Under the pieces are notes generated by a model that saw only the letters and a list, made by a program, of their open reading frames with translations, had not been told where the DNA came from and did no database searches. 64,000 nucleotides of DNA from an uncultured Ruminococcus sp. Its GTDB lineage: Bacteria > Bacillota > Clostridia > Oscillospirales > Ruminococcaceae. The position numbers and the translations under genes are program-made. Positions 1 to 8,340 of this stretch are shown here, one piece after another (within the stretch, counting starts at the first letter, position 1; each line of letters starts with the position of its first letter). The stretch spans positions 62,001 through 126,000 of the forward strand of contig CAJTWE010000002.1 in assembly GCA_910579955.1 (NCBI GenBank), read 5' to 3'.

Positions 1-1
1 C

Positions 2-1294
2 ACTGCTGGCTATTATTCCGTAGAATGCTGGGGTGGAGCTACCTTTGACTCATGTCTGCGTTATCTTAATGAAGATCCATGGGAAAGACTCCGCAATCTT
101 AGAAAAAATCTACCAAACAACAAACTTCAAATGTTACTGCGTGGTCAGAACCTTTTGGGATATAAACATTATCATGATGACGTAGTAGAAAAATTCATTG
201 AGCTTTCAATTAAGAATGGTATTGACATCATTCGTATTTTTGATGCTCTCAATGATTTCAGAAACTTAGAAACAGCCCTTGAAGCTACTATGAAATATGC
301 CACACCAAATACTGTAGCTTCTGGTTGCATTTCCTACACACAAAGTCCTGTTCACACAGTTGATAAGTATGTCAAAATGTGCAAGAAACTCAAATCTATG
401 GGCTTCCAAACAATTTGTCTTAAAGATATGGCTGGCACAATGACTCCTTATGAGGCTGAGCATCTTATAAAGGGAATAAAAGATGCAGTAGGGGATATTC
501 CGCTCATTCTCCATACTCACAGTACAACAGGTATGGCATATATGACCCTAATGAAGGCTATTGAATGCGGTATAGATGTAATTGATACAGCAGCTTCATG
601 TTTCTCAGGAGGTACATCTCAGCCATCAACTGAAACCATGTTTTACATGCTCCAGCAGTACGGCATTGAAACAGGACTTAATGAAGATGTGATAAACAAG
701 GTTAATGATTACTTCAAACCAATTAAACAGAAGTATATTGACAGTGGTATGATAAATCCAAAGAGTCTTGCAACAGATGCCCAGGCACTTGTTTATAAAG
801 TTCCTGGTGGTATGCTCTCAAACATGATCGCTAACCTTACAGATATGAAGGCTATGGATAAATTTGAAGCTGCTCTTGAGGAAATTCCAAAAGTTCGTGC
901 TGATCTTGGCTATCCTCCTCTGGTAACTCCACTCTCTCAGATGGTTGGTAACCAGGCTGTTACTAATGTATTAGTTGGTCAGAGATATAAGCAGATTTCC
1001 AAAGAAGTAAAAAATTATATCAAGGGTGAGTACGGCATTGCACCTGCTCCGATCAACAAAGAACTTCAAGTGCAAGTACTAGGTGAAGGAGTAGAGCCTG
1101 TTGATTGTCGTATTGAAGATCAAAAGCGTACAGGCGAAGAAATGAAAGATGCAGCTGCGGCTCTTGGCAATCTTGCACGTTCAGAGGAAGATCTGATGAG
1201 CTATATCTGCTATCCAGATCAAACTATTAAGTATCTTGAAAAGCGCAAGGCAGCAGAAGAAAATGAAGCTGTATATACGATTGAGGAAATGTAA
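2..1294 (+). CDS. oadA: Oxaloacetate decarboxylase alpha subunit (5' partial)
   Basis: Carboxyltransferase subunit of the Na+-pumping oxaloacetate decarboxylase. It moves the carboxyl group of oxaloacetate to biotin, giving pyruvate. The reading frame is open to the left edge, so the true start lies upstream; 430 residues are visible. The PYC/OADA-type barrel is recognisable from ECWGGATFD near visible residue 8, ICLKDMAG near residue 140 (the lysine expected to be carbamylated) and the metal-binding HTH near residues 171-173. The protein ends in an acidic tail (NEAVYTIEEM) without a biotinyl domain; that domain is a separate gene two places downstream. The next gene begins 12 bases after the stop behind a GGAGGG ribosome site, so this is the start of an oad operon. 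Pyruvate carboxylase subunit B is a relative, but the OadG- and OadB-type neighbours decide for decarboxylase. Confidence 0.93.
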   Translation, partial: TAGYYSVECWGGATFDSCLRYLNEDPWERLRNLRKNLPNNKLQMLLRGQNLLGYKHYHDDVVEKFIELSIKNGIDIIRIFDALNDFRNLETALEATMKYATPNTVASGCISYTQSPVHTVDKYVKMCKKLKSMGFQTICLKDMAGTMTPYEAEHLIKGIKDAVGDIPLILHTHSTTGMAYMTLMKAIECGIDVIDTAASCFSGGTSQPSTETMFYMLQQYGIETGLNEDVINKVNDYFKPIKQKYIDSGMINPKSLATDAQALVYKVPGGMLSNMIANLTDMKAMDKFEAALEEIPKVRADLGYPPLVTPLSQMVGNQAVTNVLVGQRYKQISKEVKNYIKGEYGIAPAPINKELQVQVLGEGVEPVDCRIEDQKRTGEEMKDAAAALGNLARSEEDLMSYICYPDQTIKYLEKRKAAEENEAVYTIEEM

Positions 1295-1306
1295 GGAGGG
1301 GAGTAT

Positions 1307-1675
1307 ATGACAATGATATTTCCCGTAGCTGAAATGGGACTGAAAGAAGCTGGTATTACAGCGATTTTCGGTTATATTGTAGTATTTTCAGGTCTTATTA
1401 TTCTTATGATTCTGCTTTATATTATGTCTGCTGTTTTTAAGGCAAAAGCTAATAAAGCAAAAAAAATTAGTCCTGAATCTACAGAGATCACAAAAATTCC
1501 TACAAAAGCTGCATCTGCTCCAACAGCTCCAGGCTCAGCTGGACATGTAAAGCTGTTCGACGTTCCTGATAAAGAAGCGGCAATGGTAATGGCAGTAGTT
1601 GCTCATAAGATGCAGAAACCGCTCAACGAGCTGCACTTCATTTCAATCAAGGAGGTAAAGAACGATGAAGTATAA
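1307..1675 (+). CDS. oadG: Oxaloacetate decarboxylase gamma-type subunit
   Basis: Small membrane subunit of the sodium-pump decarboxylase, 122 residues. One hydrophobic span lies at about residues 20-42 (YIVVFSGLIILMILLYIMSA). A Lys-rich stretch, an Ala/Pro/Thr-rich hinge at about residues 65-85 and a short folded tail follow. In characterised systems the gamma subunit anchors alpha to the beta pump and helps assembly. It follows oadA by 12 bases and overlaps the biotin-carrier gene by 11 bases, which implies coupled translation. Sequence in this family is poorly conserved, so the call rests on size, topology and position between oadA and oadB. Confidence 0.82.
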   Translation: MTMIFPVAEMGLKEAGITAIFGYIVVFSGLIILMILLYIMSAVFKAKANKAKKISPESTEITKIPTKAASAPTAPGSAGHVKLFDVPDKEAAMVMAVVAHKMQKPLNELHFISIKEVKNDEV

Positions 1676-2060
1676 AGTTACACTTAACGGTAAAACGTAT
1701 GAAGTTGAAGTAGAAGCAGGAAAGGCAATTTTACTTGATGAGTACGAGGCATTAGCTCCTGCTCCGTCAGCACCAGCTGCTCCTGCAAATGCTCCGGTTG
1801 CTCCAGCAGCAACGCCTGCACCTGCACCAGCTGTATCATTAGCAGCAGGTGAAACGGTAGAATCACCTATGCCTGGAAACATTCTAAGCGTCAATGTAAA
1901 TCAGGGAGATAAAGTTAAAGAAGGTCAAGTATTGGCAATTCTGGAAGCTATGAAAATGGAAAATGAAATTCCAGCACCAAAGGATGGTACTATTGTACAG
2001 ATCGTAACTTCAAAGGGTGCTGTTGTAGAGACAGGTTCACCGCTGTTCGTAATTGCATAA
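1665..2060 (+). CDS. Biotin carboxyl carrier protein of the decarboxylase
   Basis: Free-standing biotinyl protein of 131 residues. Residues 1-27 form a small N-terminal segment (MKYKVTLNGKTYEVEVEAG), residues 31-60 an Ala/Pro-rich flexible linker, and residues 64-131 a biotinyl/lipoyl fold. The biotin attachment site is EAMKMENEI with the modified lysine at residue 97. It carries the carboxyl group from the alpha subunit to the membrane beta subunit. In many enterobacteria this domain is fused to OadA; here it is split, as is common in Firmicutes. The start is supported by an AAGGAGGT site 7 bases upstream and an 11-base overlap with the preceding gene. Confidence 0.92.
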   Translation: MKYKVTLNGKTYEVEVEAGKAILLDEYEALAPAPSAPAAPANAPVAPAATPAPAPAVSLAAGETVESPMPGNILSVNVNQGDKVKEGQVLAILEAMKMENEIPAPKDGTIVQIVTSKGAVVETGSPLFVIA

Positions 2061-2072
2061 GGAGGGTTATTT

Positions 2073-3299
2073 ATGAATATACTAGATACCCTTCAAACTT
2101 TACTAAATGATTCTGGATTTGCTGGATTCTTTATGGATGGTGGTTGGAAGAATATTGTTATGATTGCAATATCTTGTGTTCTTTTATATTTGGGTATTGT
2201 AAAGAAATTCGAACCACTTCTCTTAGTAGGAATTGCATTTGGTTGTCTCCTTGTAAACATCTCCAATTTCTTTGTTGATGGCGCAAGCTCTGCCAATGCC
2301 CTGTATCATCCGGAACTTTGGAGCGCATTTCTTGATGAATCGAGCGAGTACTATCATAGCTATGGTCATATTATGTCAAATGGTGGATTTCTTGATATTC
2401 TTTATATCGGTGTTAAGACAGGCCTTTATCCGTCACTTATATTCCTTGGAGTAGGTGCAATGACTGACTTTGGACCTCTTCTTGCAAATCCAAAGAGCCT
2501 TCTTCTTGGTGCTGCTGCACAGATGGGCGTATTCCTTGCGTTCTTTGGGGCAGTATGTCTTGGATTTGAAGGAAATGAAGCTGCGTCTATAGGCATTATT
2601 GGCGGTGCTGACGGACCTACAGCTATATTCCTTACAAGTAAGCTTGCTCCGCATCTGCTTGGCCCAATAGCCATTGCTGCATACTCTTATATGGCACTCA
2701 TTCCTATGATTCAGCCACCTCTTATGAGACTGCTTACAACTGAAAAAGAGCGTTCAGTAAAGATGATTCAATCACGTCAGGTTTCCAAAACAGAAAAGAT
2801 ACTCTTCCCAATTATTGTAAGTATGTTTGTTATCCTTCTGCTTCCGTCTACAGCACCATTGGTAGGCTGCCTTATGCTTGGTAATCTGTGGAGAGAATGC
2901 GGTGTAACTGCTCGTTTATCTGATACTGTACAGAATGCACTTATGAATATTGTAACAGTATTCCTTGGTATTTCCGTTGGCGCAACTACTGTTGCATCAT
3001 CATTCCTGTCACTTCAGACACTGTTTATTGTACTTCTTGGTCTTATTGCATTCAGTTTCTCAACTGTCGGCGGTTTGCTCGTTGGAAAGATTATGTATAA
3101 GCTTTCAGGTGGAAAGATCAATCCGCTTATTGGTTCAGCTGGTGTATCCGCTGTTCCTATGGCTGCACGTGTTTCACAGGACGAAGGTAAGAAAGCTAAC
3201 CCAAGCAACTTCCTTCTCATGCATGCTATGGGTCCGAATGTTGCTGGTGTTATTGGTTCTGCAATCGCAGCCGGATTCCTGCTGGCAGTATTTAAGTAA
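2073..3299 (+). CDS. oadB: Oxaloacetate decarboxylase beta subunit, Na+ pump
   Basis: Integral membrane subunit of 408 residues that decarboxylates carboxybiotin and uses the energy to export Na+. About ten hydrophobic segments are visible. The family signature GGADGPTAIFLTSKLAP lies near residues 177-193, and a second conserved loop (GSAGVSAVPMAARVSQ) near residues 350-366; both regions are known to hold ion- and biotin-site residues in this family. It starts 12 bases after the biotin-carrier gene behind AAGGAGG and ends the operon at a strong bidirectional terminator. Methylmalonyl-CoA or glutaconyl-CoA decarboxylase beta subunits are very similar; the OadA-type partner points to oxaloacetate. 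Confidence 0.93.
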   Translation: MNILDTLQTLLNDSGFAGFFMDGGWKNIVMIAISCVLLYLGIVKKFEPLLLVGIAFGCLLVNISNFFVDGASSANALYHPELWSAFLDESSEYYHSYGHIMSNGGFLDILYIGVKTGLYPSLIFLGVGAMTDFGPLLANPKSLLLGAAAQMGVFLAFFGAVCLGFEGNEAASIGIIGGADGPTAIFLTSKLAPHLLGPIAIAAYSYMALIPMIQPPLMRLLTTEKERSVKMIQSRQVSKTEKILFPIIVSMFVILLLPSTAPLVGCLMLGNLWRECGVTARLSDTVQNALMNIVTVFLGISVGATTVASSFLSLQTLFIVLLGLIAFSFSTVGGLLVGKIMYKLSGGKINPLIGSAGVSAVPMAARVSQDEGKKANPSNFLLMHAMGPNVAGVIGSAIAAGFLLAVFK

Positions 3300-3341
3300 T
3301 AAAATAACGTCTTTTATAACTACGGCAAAAATTTAATAAAT

Positions 3342-3385
3342 AAAAAGGCTGATGCGAATTTTTTTCATTTGCATCAGCTTTTTAT
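3342..3385. terminator. Bidirectional terminator between oadB and copA
   Basis: Inverted repeat AAAAAGGCTGATGC and GCATCAGCTTTTT around an AT-rich loop, with A-runs on the left and T-runs on the right. It can terminate both the rightward oad operon and the leftward csoR-copA operon. Confidence 0.85.
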
Positions 3386-3392
3386 TTATTTT

Positions 3393-5930
3393 TTATCTAG
3401 CAACTTTTATTAAGTGGTAGCCAGCAGACTTTACGATTCTTTTTAAATCAGAATTGTTTATATCAGCAGAAAGAACTACTGAAACATTTCCAGTTTTATA
3501 ATCTGGAACTGCTGATTGTACCTGAGGTAATTTTTCTAAAGCTTCTTTTACTCTTGCCTCACAATGACCGCACATCATACCTTTTACAATAAGTGTTATA
3601 TCTACAGTTGAATTTTCATTTTGCATTATGTTTTGTGCTATAATATTGTCTGACTTTTTCATTCTATATTTTCTATCATGCTTTGTATTGTTTATGTTTT
3701 TTAAATTCAAACGCAGAGCATTTGATACAACGCAAAAACTTGAAAGACTCATAGCAGCAGCACCAAACATAGGACTTAATTGCCAACCAAATATCGGAAT
3801 CCAAACTCCTGCTGCAAGAGGTATTCCTATAATGTTATAAATAAATGCCCAGAAAAGATTTTCATGAATATTCTTAAGAACAGATCTGCTCAATCTTACA
3901 GCTTTAGGAACATCATAAAGTTTGCTGTTCATTAAAACCACATCTGCTGAATCAATAGCAATATCGGTACCTGTGCCTATTGCCATACCTATATCAGCAC
4001 GTGTAAGGGAAGGAGCATCATTTATTCCATCTCCTACCATAATGGTACTTCCATTAGAACGAAATTTATTTATAACCTTTTCTTTTCCATCCGGACGAAC
4101 ACCGGCAACTACATTATCTATACCACATTCTTTAGCAATAGCAGCGGCAGTGCATTCATGATCACCTGTAAGCATTACCACATGAAGCCCCATATTTTTA
4201 AGCTCTTTTACAGCCATTGGGCTTTCATCCTTAATGATATCTGCAACAGCAACTATTCCCCAAAAAACATTGTTTCTAACCAAAAACAGAGGCGTTTTTC
4301 CGTTTTTAGCCAATTCCAATGATCTAGACATCATATCATCAGGAATTACAGCGTAGTTACTTATAAAGCTTTCATTACCACATAAGATCATTTCATTATT
4401 TAAATACCCAGATAAACCGTTTCCGGTATATGTTTTAAAATCAGAAATCTCCATTACTTCAATGTTATTATCTCTAGCATAGCTCATAATAGCCTTTGCA
4501 ATAGGATGTTCACTTTTGCATTCAAGTGAGGCTATACTTTTGATAAGCTCTATTTCAGATATACAACCATATGTTATTATATCAGTAACATGTGGCTGTC
4601 CTTTTGTAATCGTTCCTGTTTTATCAAGTGCTATTATCTCAGCACGACCTGTCTGTTCAAGCGCAGCAGCTGTTTTGAAAAGAATACCATTTCTTGCACC
4701 AATTCCACTGCCTACCATTATAGCGACAGGTGTTGCTAGTCCAAGCGCACACGGACAGCTTATTACAAGAACAGATATGGCTCTAGCAAGTGAAAAGCTA
4801 TAAGTCTGTCCACACAAAAGCCATACCGCAAATGTCACAATAGCAATTGCAATAACAATAGGAACAAATACTCCGGACACACGATCAGCAGCCTTGGCAA
4901 TAGGTGCTTTACTAGAAGCTGCATCACTTACCATACGTATGATTTGTGATAATGTGGTATCCTCGCCAATCCTGACCGCTTTGCAGCGGATAAAACCTGA
5001 TTGATTTATCGTTGCAGCAGAAACAGTATCGCCATTTTCCTTATCTACAGGAATGCTCTCTCCAGTAAGCGCTGATTCATCTACAGCACTGATACCATCA
5101 ATTACCACACCATCCACGGGAATACTTTCACCCGGATATACTACAAAAACATCATCTACCTTGACAGCTTCAACAGGAACAGTGATTTCTTTCTCATCTT
5201 TTATGATAGTAGCAGTTTTAGGCGCAAGCTGAATAAGTTTTTTTATAGCATCAGTTGTTTTGCCCTTTGAATATGATTCAAGCAATTTTCCCACTGTTAT
5301 AAGTGTCAATATCATAGCAGAAGATTCAAAATAAAAATCATGAAGATAGTGCATAGCTGCCAAAGCTCCATCTTTTAATACAGAATTTGTCATAGCATAA
5401 AGAACAAATACGCTATATATAAACGAAGCTCCTGAGCCAATAGCAACCAGAGTATCCATATTGGGTGCAAGCTTGAATATACCTTTTAATCCATTTATAA
5501 AGAATTTTTTATTGATAATCATGATAATGATAGTAAGAAGCATCTCTGTTATGCCTATTGCAAGGGGATTAGTTGCAAGAAAATCAGGAAGCCACCATCC
5601 CCACATTACAGCTCCCATTGAAATATACATCAAAATAATGAGGAAGAAAATTGAATAAAACAATCTCTTTTTCATTTTTGATATTTCACTTTTTATTGAA
5701 TGATCAGATTGTTTTTCATCAGAGGCCTTTACGCCTTTAATAGATGCTCCATATCCTGCTTCTTTTACCGCTTTAAGAATCGATTCATCAGATGCACAGC
5801 CTTCTACATTCATTGAATTGGTAAGTAGATTAACTGTGCATGATGTAACACCATCCACCTTGTTTACAGCTTTTTCCACTCGAGAACTACAAGCCGCACA
5901 ACTCATTCCGGTAATATCATATTGTTTCAT
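3393..5930 (-). CDS. copA: Copper-exporting P1B-type ATPase with N- and C-terminal metal-binding domains
   Basis: Heavy-metal P-type ATPase, 845 residues, expected to export Cu(I). Order of parts: N-terminal HMA domain (GMSCAAC, Cys 11 and 14), membrane helices from about residue 88, actuator loop with the TGES motif, CPC membrane metal site near 391-393, phosphorylation motif DKTGT near 435, nucleotide-binding SEHPIAKA, hinge GDGINDAP near 633, and last helices near 690-740. Unusually, a second complete HMA domain (GMMCGHC near 784-790) is fused at the C-terminus after a linker of about 40 residues; extra HMA domains normally stand at the N-terminus. It lies 14 bases downstream of csoR behind an AAGGAGGT site and is presumably copper-induced with it. 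Confidence 0.95.
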   Translation of the reverse strand: MKQYDITGMSCAACSSRVEKAVNKVDGVTSCTVNLLTNSMNVEGCASDESILKAVKEAGYGASIKGVKASDEKQSDHSIKSEISKMKKRLFYSIFFLIILMYISMGAVMWGWWLPDFLATNPLAIGITEMLLTIIIMIINKKFFINGLKGIFKLAPNMDTLVAIGSGASFIYSVFVLYAMTNSVLKDGALAAMHYLHDFYFESSAMILTLITVGKLLESYSKGKTTDAIKKLIQLAPKTATIIKDEKEITVPVEAVKVDDVFVVYPGESIPVDGVVIDGISAVDESALTGESIPVDKENGDTVSAATINQSGFIRCKAVRIGEDTTLSQIIRMVSDAASSKAPIAKAADRVSGVFVPIVIAIAIVTFAVWLLCGQTYSFSLARAISVLVISCPCALGLATPVAIMVGSGIGARNGILFKTAAALEQTGRAEIIALDKTGTITKGQPHVTDIITYGCISEIELIKSIASLECKSEHPIAKAIMSYARDNNIEVMEISDFKTYTGNGLSGYLNNEMILCGNESFISNYAVIPDDMMSRSLELAKNGKTPLFLVRNNVFWGIVAVADIIKDESPMAVKELKNMGLHVVMLTGDHECTAAAIAKECGIDNVVAGVRPDGKEKVINKFRSNGSTIMVGDGINDAPSLTRADIGMAIGTGTDIAIDSADVVLMNSKLYDVPKAVRLSRSVLKNIHENLFWAFIYNIIGIPLAAGVWIPIFGWQLSPMFGAAAMSLSSFCVVSNALRLNLKNINNTKHDRKYRMKKSDNIIAQNIMQNENSTVDITLIVKGMMCGHCEARVKEALEKLPQVQSAVPDYKTGNVSVVLSADINNSDLKRIVKSAGYHLIKVAR

Positions 5931-5944
5931 ACATAAATACCTCC

Positions 5945-6262
5945 TTATTTCATAAGCTTCTGCATAGTGACAACGAGCTCATCAATTACTTCATCATTAC
6001 CATTTCTTATATTTTGTGCAACACAAGTTCTAATATGATTTGCCAAAAGTTCTTTATTAAAAGAATTAATTGCAGCATTTACCGCAGAAGACTGAGTTAG
6101 TATATCGGTACAGTACGCATCATTTTCAAGCATTTTCTTTATTCCACGTATTTGTCCTTCAATTCTACTGAGTCTGTTCATAAGCGCTGTAAATTCTTTG
6201 TCAGAGCGCTCCTTCGTCTTATTGCAATTGCATTTTTTATTTTCCATGCATTCTTCATTCAT
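5945..6262 (-). CDS. csoR: CsoR-type copper-sensing repressor
   Basis: DUF156/CsoR all-helical repressor of 105 residues that releases DNA when it binds Cu(I). The Cu-binding triad expected for copper sensors is present as Cys51, His76 and Cys80 (AYCTDIL and NHIRTC). The N-terminus has an additional Cys-rich stretch ([11 protein letters not shown]) not needed in the family core, perhaps another metal-contact tail. The start is set by a GGAGGTG site 7 bases upstream. It is the first gene of a csoR-copA operon, and its own promoter carries a palindromic C-rich/G-rich operator, so autoregulation is very likely. Confidence 0.9.
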   Translation of the reverse strand: MNEECMENKKCNCNKTKERSDKEFTALMNRLSRIEGQIRGIKKMLENDAYCTDILTQSSAVNAAINSFNKELLANHIRTCVAQNIRNGNDEVIDELVVTMQKLMK

Positions 6263-6286
6263 AGAAAAACACCTCCATTAATAATT

Positions 6287-6315
6287 ATTATATACCCCCT
6301 ATGGGTATTTGTCAA
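6287..6315 (-). promoter_or_regulatory. csoR-copA promoter with CsoR operator in the spacer
   Basis: On the minus strand TTGACA (6310-6315) and TATAAT (6287-6292) are separated by exactly 17 bases. Most of that spacer is the palindrome-like TACCCATAGGGGGTA (6293-6307), which matches the known C-tract/G-tract form of CsoR operators. A repressor bound there would cover both promoter boxes. Confidence 0.88.
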
Positions 6316-6352
6316 GCATAACAAATTAAAAAATTCAGTGTAAAAATATGTA

Positions 6353-6381
6353 TTGAAAATAATTTTTATTTATGATATAAT
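6353..6381 (+). promoter_or_regulatory. Promoter of the ArsC/Spx-like gene
   Basis: TTGAAA (6353-6358), a 17-base spacer, then TATAAT (6376-6381); transcription would start about 40 bases before the chosen ATG at 6431. It is divergent from the copper promoter 40 bases away and contains no copy of the CsoR palindrome. Confidence 0.7.
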
Positions 6382-6430
6382 TATATTATATATTTGCAAA
6401 TCTAATGATAATATAAGAATGGAGACTACT

Positions 6431-6772
6431 ATGAATATACAGATTTTTGGAAATAAAAAATGCTTTGACACAAAAAAGGCAGAACGTTATTTTAAAGAAC
6501 GCAGAATAAAATATCAGTTTATTGATATGAAAGAAAAGGGAATGAGCCGTGGTGAATGGGATAGTATCAGAAAAGCAGTTGGCGGAATACAAAATATGAT
6601 AGATGAAAAATGTAAGGACAAAGATCTTCTTGTTCTTATTAAATATTTATCAGAAGACGACTGCATTGAAAAGGTTTTTGAAAATCAACATATAATAAAA
6701 ACGCCTATTGTACGAAACGGAAAGCTTGCTACAATAGGATATAAACCTGATATTTGGAATGATTGGGAATAA
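6431..6772 (+). CDS. ArsC/Spx-family thioredoxin-fold protein
   Basis: 113 residues with the ArsC/Spx family pattern: beta strand MNIQIFGNKKC, the family cysteine in CFDTKKAERYF followed by FKERRIKYQFIDMKEKGMSRGEW, and a C-terminal IIKTPIVRNGKLATIGYKPDIW that holds the cis-proline region. The frame extends upstream, but the start is placed at 6431 because GGAGAC lies just before it and the promoter is at 6353-6381. Only one Cys is in the active-site position, so it is not a CxxC Spx regulator. It could be a glutaredoxin-dependent reductase or an uncharacterised YffB-like protein. Its place beside the copper operon is suggestive but does not prove a metal role. Confidence 0.75.
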   Translation: MNIQIFGNKKCFDTKKAERYFKERRIKYQFIDMKEKGMSRGEWDSIRKAVGGIQNMIDEKCKDKDLLVLIKYLSEDDCIEKVFENQHIIKTPIVRNGKLATIGYKPDIWNDWE

Positions 6773-6829
6773 AGAACTAAAAACATTAGCAAACATTATA
6801 GATGAAAACTTGTCCTGAATAATCTTTTA

Positions 6830-6867
6830 TATAATACACACTCTACATCAAAGGAGTGTGTATTATA
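6830..6867 (+). repeat. 14-bp perfect inverted repeat over the ribosome site of the DUF421 gene
   Basis: TATAATACACACTC (6830-6843) and GAGTGTGTATTATA (6854-6867) are perfectly complementary around a 10-base loop. The AAGGAG ribosome site spans the end of the loop and the start of the right arm, and the ATG follows immediately at 6868. No T-run follows, so it is not a simple terminator. The left arm begins with TATAAT, so it could be a promoter box inside an operator, or an RNA hairpin hiding the ribosome site. Confidence 0.7.
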
Positions 6868-7575
6868 ATGGGCATTTTTAAAATAATTATAACATCATCT
6901 GCAAGTATATTTTCTCTTTTCCTACTGACAAAACTTATGGGAAACAAGCAAGTTTCCCAGCTTAGTATGTTCGATTACATTATAGGAATATCAATAGGTT
7001 CTATTGCGGCTGAATTTGCCACAGAACTTGACAATCCTGAAAATACACTGGTAGCCATGATAATATATGCTATAATTGCTTATGCTGTTTCACTCGTAAC
7101 AGGAAAATCTACTCATATGCGTAAGATAATAATAGGAAGACCTTTAATTCTTTTTGATAACGGAAAGCTTTTCCGAAAAAATTTTAAAAAAGCTCGTATA
7201 GATATAAGTGATTTTCTTACTCATTGCCGTAGCCAAGGATATTTTGATTTATCTCAAATACAAACTGCAATTTTTGAATACAATGGTTCTATCAGCATTC
7301 TCCCCGCTGACGAATACAGACCACTCGAACCATCTGATATAGATATAAATCCAATTCAGCAAAAAATACTTGTCAATGTAATAATGGACGGAAATATAAA
7401 TGAGAAAAATCTCAAACACACAGGAAATGACAAAATATGGCTTAAAAAACAACTTAACGATCAGGGATTTCATAATGAAAAAGAAGTATTTTTAGGACTT
7501 GTAAACACAGTGGATAATACAGCATTGCTGTATGCTGCTAATATAAAAAATAGTAATATAGATCCTTTTGAATAA
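6868..7575 (+). CDS. DUF421 (YetF-like) membrane protein
   Basis: 235 residues. Three hydrophobic segments occupy about residues 1-85 (IIITSSASIFSLFLL, FDYIIGISIGSIAAEFA, LVAMIIYAIIAYAVSLV), followed by the soluble domain typical of the family: GRPLILFDNGKLFRKN, DFLTHCRSQGYFDLSQIQ and AIFEYNGSISILP, and a second domain ending DNTALLYAAN. DUF421 proteins are widespread in spore-forming Firmicutes, where YetF-type members have been linked to the spore coat or germination and to membrane stress; function here is unproven. The ATG at 6868 is preferred over a GTG 12 bases upstream because of spacing from AAGGAG. A strong terminator follows. Confidence 0.85.
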   Translation: MGIFKIIITSSASIFSLFLLTKLMGNKQVSQLSMFDYIIGISIGSIAAEFATELDNPENTLVAMIIYAIIAYAVSLVTGKSTHMRKIIIGRPLILFDNGKLFRKNFKKARIDISDFLTHCRSQGYFDLSQIQTAIFEYNGSISILPADEYRPLEPSDIDINPIQQKILVNVIMDGNINEKNLKHTGNDKIWLKKQLNDQGFHNEKEVFLGLVNTVDNTALLYAANIKNSNIDPFE

Positions 7576-7582
7576 GAAAATC

Positions 7583-7637
7583 AAAACAAAGATTTCTGTA
7601 GGTATAAAATGCATTACAGAAATCTTTGTTTTATTTT
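7583..7637 (+). terminator. Terminator after the DUF421 gene
   Basis: 18-base arms (7583-7600 and 7615-7632), starting AAAACAAAGATTTCTGTA, with a 14-base loop and then TTTTATTTTG. Confidence 0.85.
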
Positions 7638-7698
7638 GTTGAAATCAAATCATCGAGAATTTTGCGATTGATTTCAGCAATTGTTAATGTCAAATCAC

Positions 7699-7727
7699 TT
7701 GCATTTATCTTAAAAATATGGTATGAT
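7699..7727 (+). promoter_or_regulatory. Promoter of the maf operon
   Basis: TTGCAT (7699-7704), a 17-base spacer and TATGAT (7722-7727), 37 bases before the maf start codon. Confidence 0.6.
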
Positions 7728-7763
7728 TTAAAAGTATAGTGTGTGAAAGGAGTTATATAAATA

Positions 7764-8336
7764 ATGAAAATTATTTTAGCATCTGACTCGCCAAGACGAA
7801 AAGAGCTTATGCATTATATCACTGATGATTTTGAAGTATGTACTTCAAATGCAGATGAAACGCTTCCACAAGCAATAGATCCTTATAAAGCAGCTGAGTA
7901 TCTGTCTATACAAAAGGCATCCGCCGTAGCAACGGAACATTCAGAGGATATAGTTATAGGATTTGACACAGTAGTTATCCATAACCAAAAAATAATGGGT
8001 AAACCTAATGATGATGACGATGCGCGTAGTATGCTTCATTTTCTCTCCAACAGCATACATGATGTTATAACTGGATGTACAATTATATGCAAAGGAAAAG
8101 TCTATTCTTTTTCAGAAAAAACAAGTGTACATTTCTATAAGCTATCAGATAAAGAAATTGACAACTATATTGATACAGGAGAACCTTTGGATAAAGCAGG
8201 AAGTTATGGTATTCAAGGAAAAGGCGCACTATTTATAAAAGAGATAAAGGGAGATTACTATAACGTTGTAGGTTTACCTATTGCCGCCCTTTCTAGAAAA
8301 CTTAATGAAATAATAGAAATACATAAGGGAGAATAA
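7764..8336 (+). CDS. maf: Maf-family nucleoside triphosphate pyrophosphatase
   Basis: House-cleaning enzyme that hydrolyses non-canonical or methylated nucleoside triphosphates (dTTP/UTP-type substrates in the YhdE group), 190 residues. Family motifs are present: IILASDSPRRKELM at the N-terminus, the catalytic region VIGFDTVVIHNQKIMGKPND near residues 65-85, VITGCTIICKG, and LDKAGSYGIQGKGALFIKEIKGDYYNVVGLP near the end. The ATG follows a GAAAGGAG site. The next gene starts 4 bases after the stop, so the two are translated from one message. Maf proteins are often encoded near cell-division genes; that is not the case here. Confidence 0.92.
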   Translation: MKIILASDSPRRKELMHYITDDFEVCTSNADETLPQAIDPYKAAEYLSIQKASAVATEHSEDIVIGFDTVVIHNQKIMGKPNDDDDARSMLHFLSNSIHDVITGCTIICKGKVYSFSEKTSVHFYKLSDKEIDNYIDTGEPLDKAGSYGIQGKGALFIKEIKGDYYNVVGLPIAALSRKLNEIIEIHKGE

Positions 8337-8340
8337 CAAG

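Noticed and set aside
2965..3336. 123-codon plus-strand open frame overlapping the end of oadB
   Set aside because: Shadow of oadB in another frame; composition is not protein-like and oadB is conserved to its stop.
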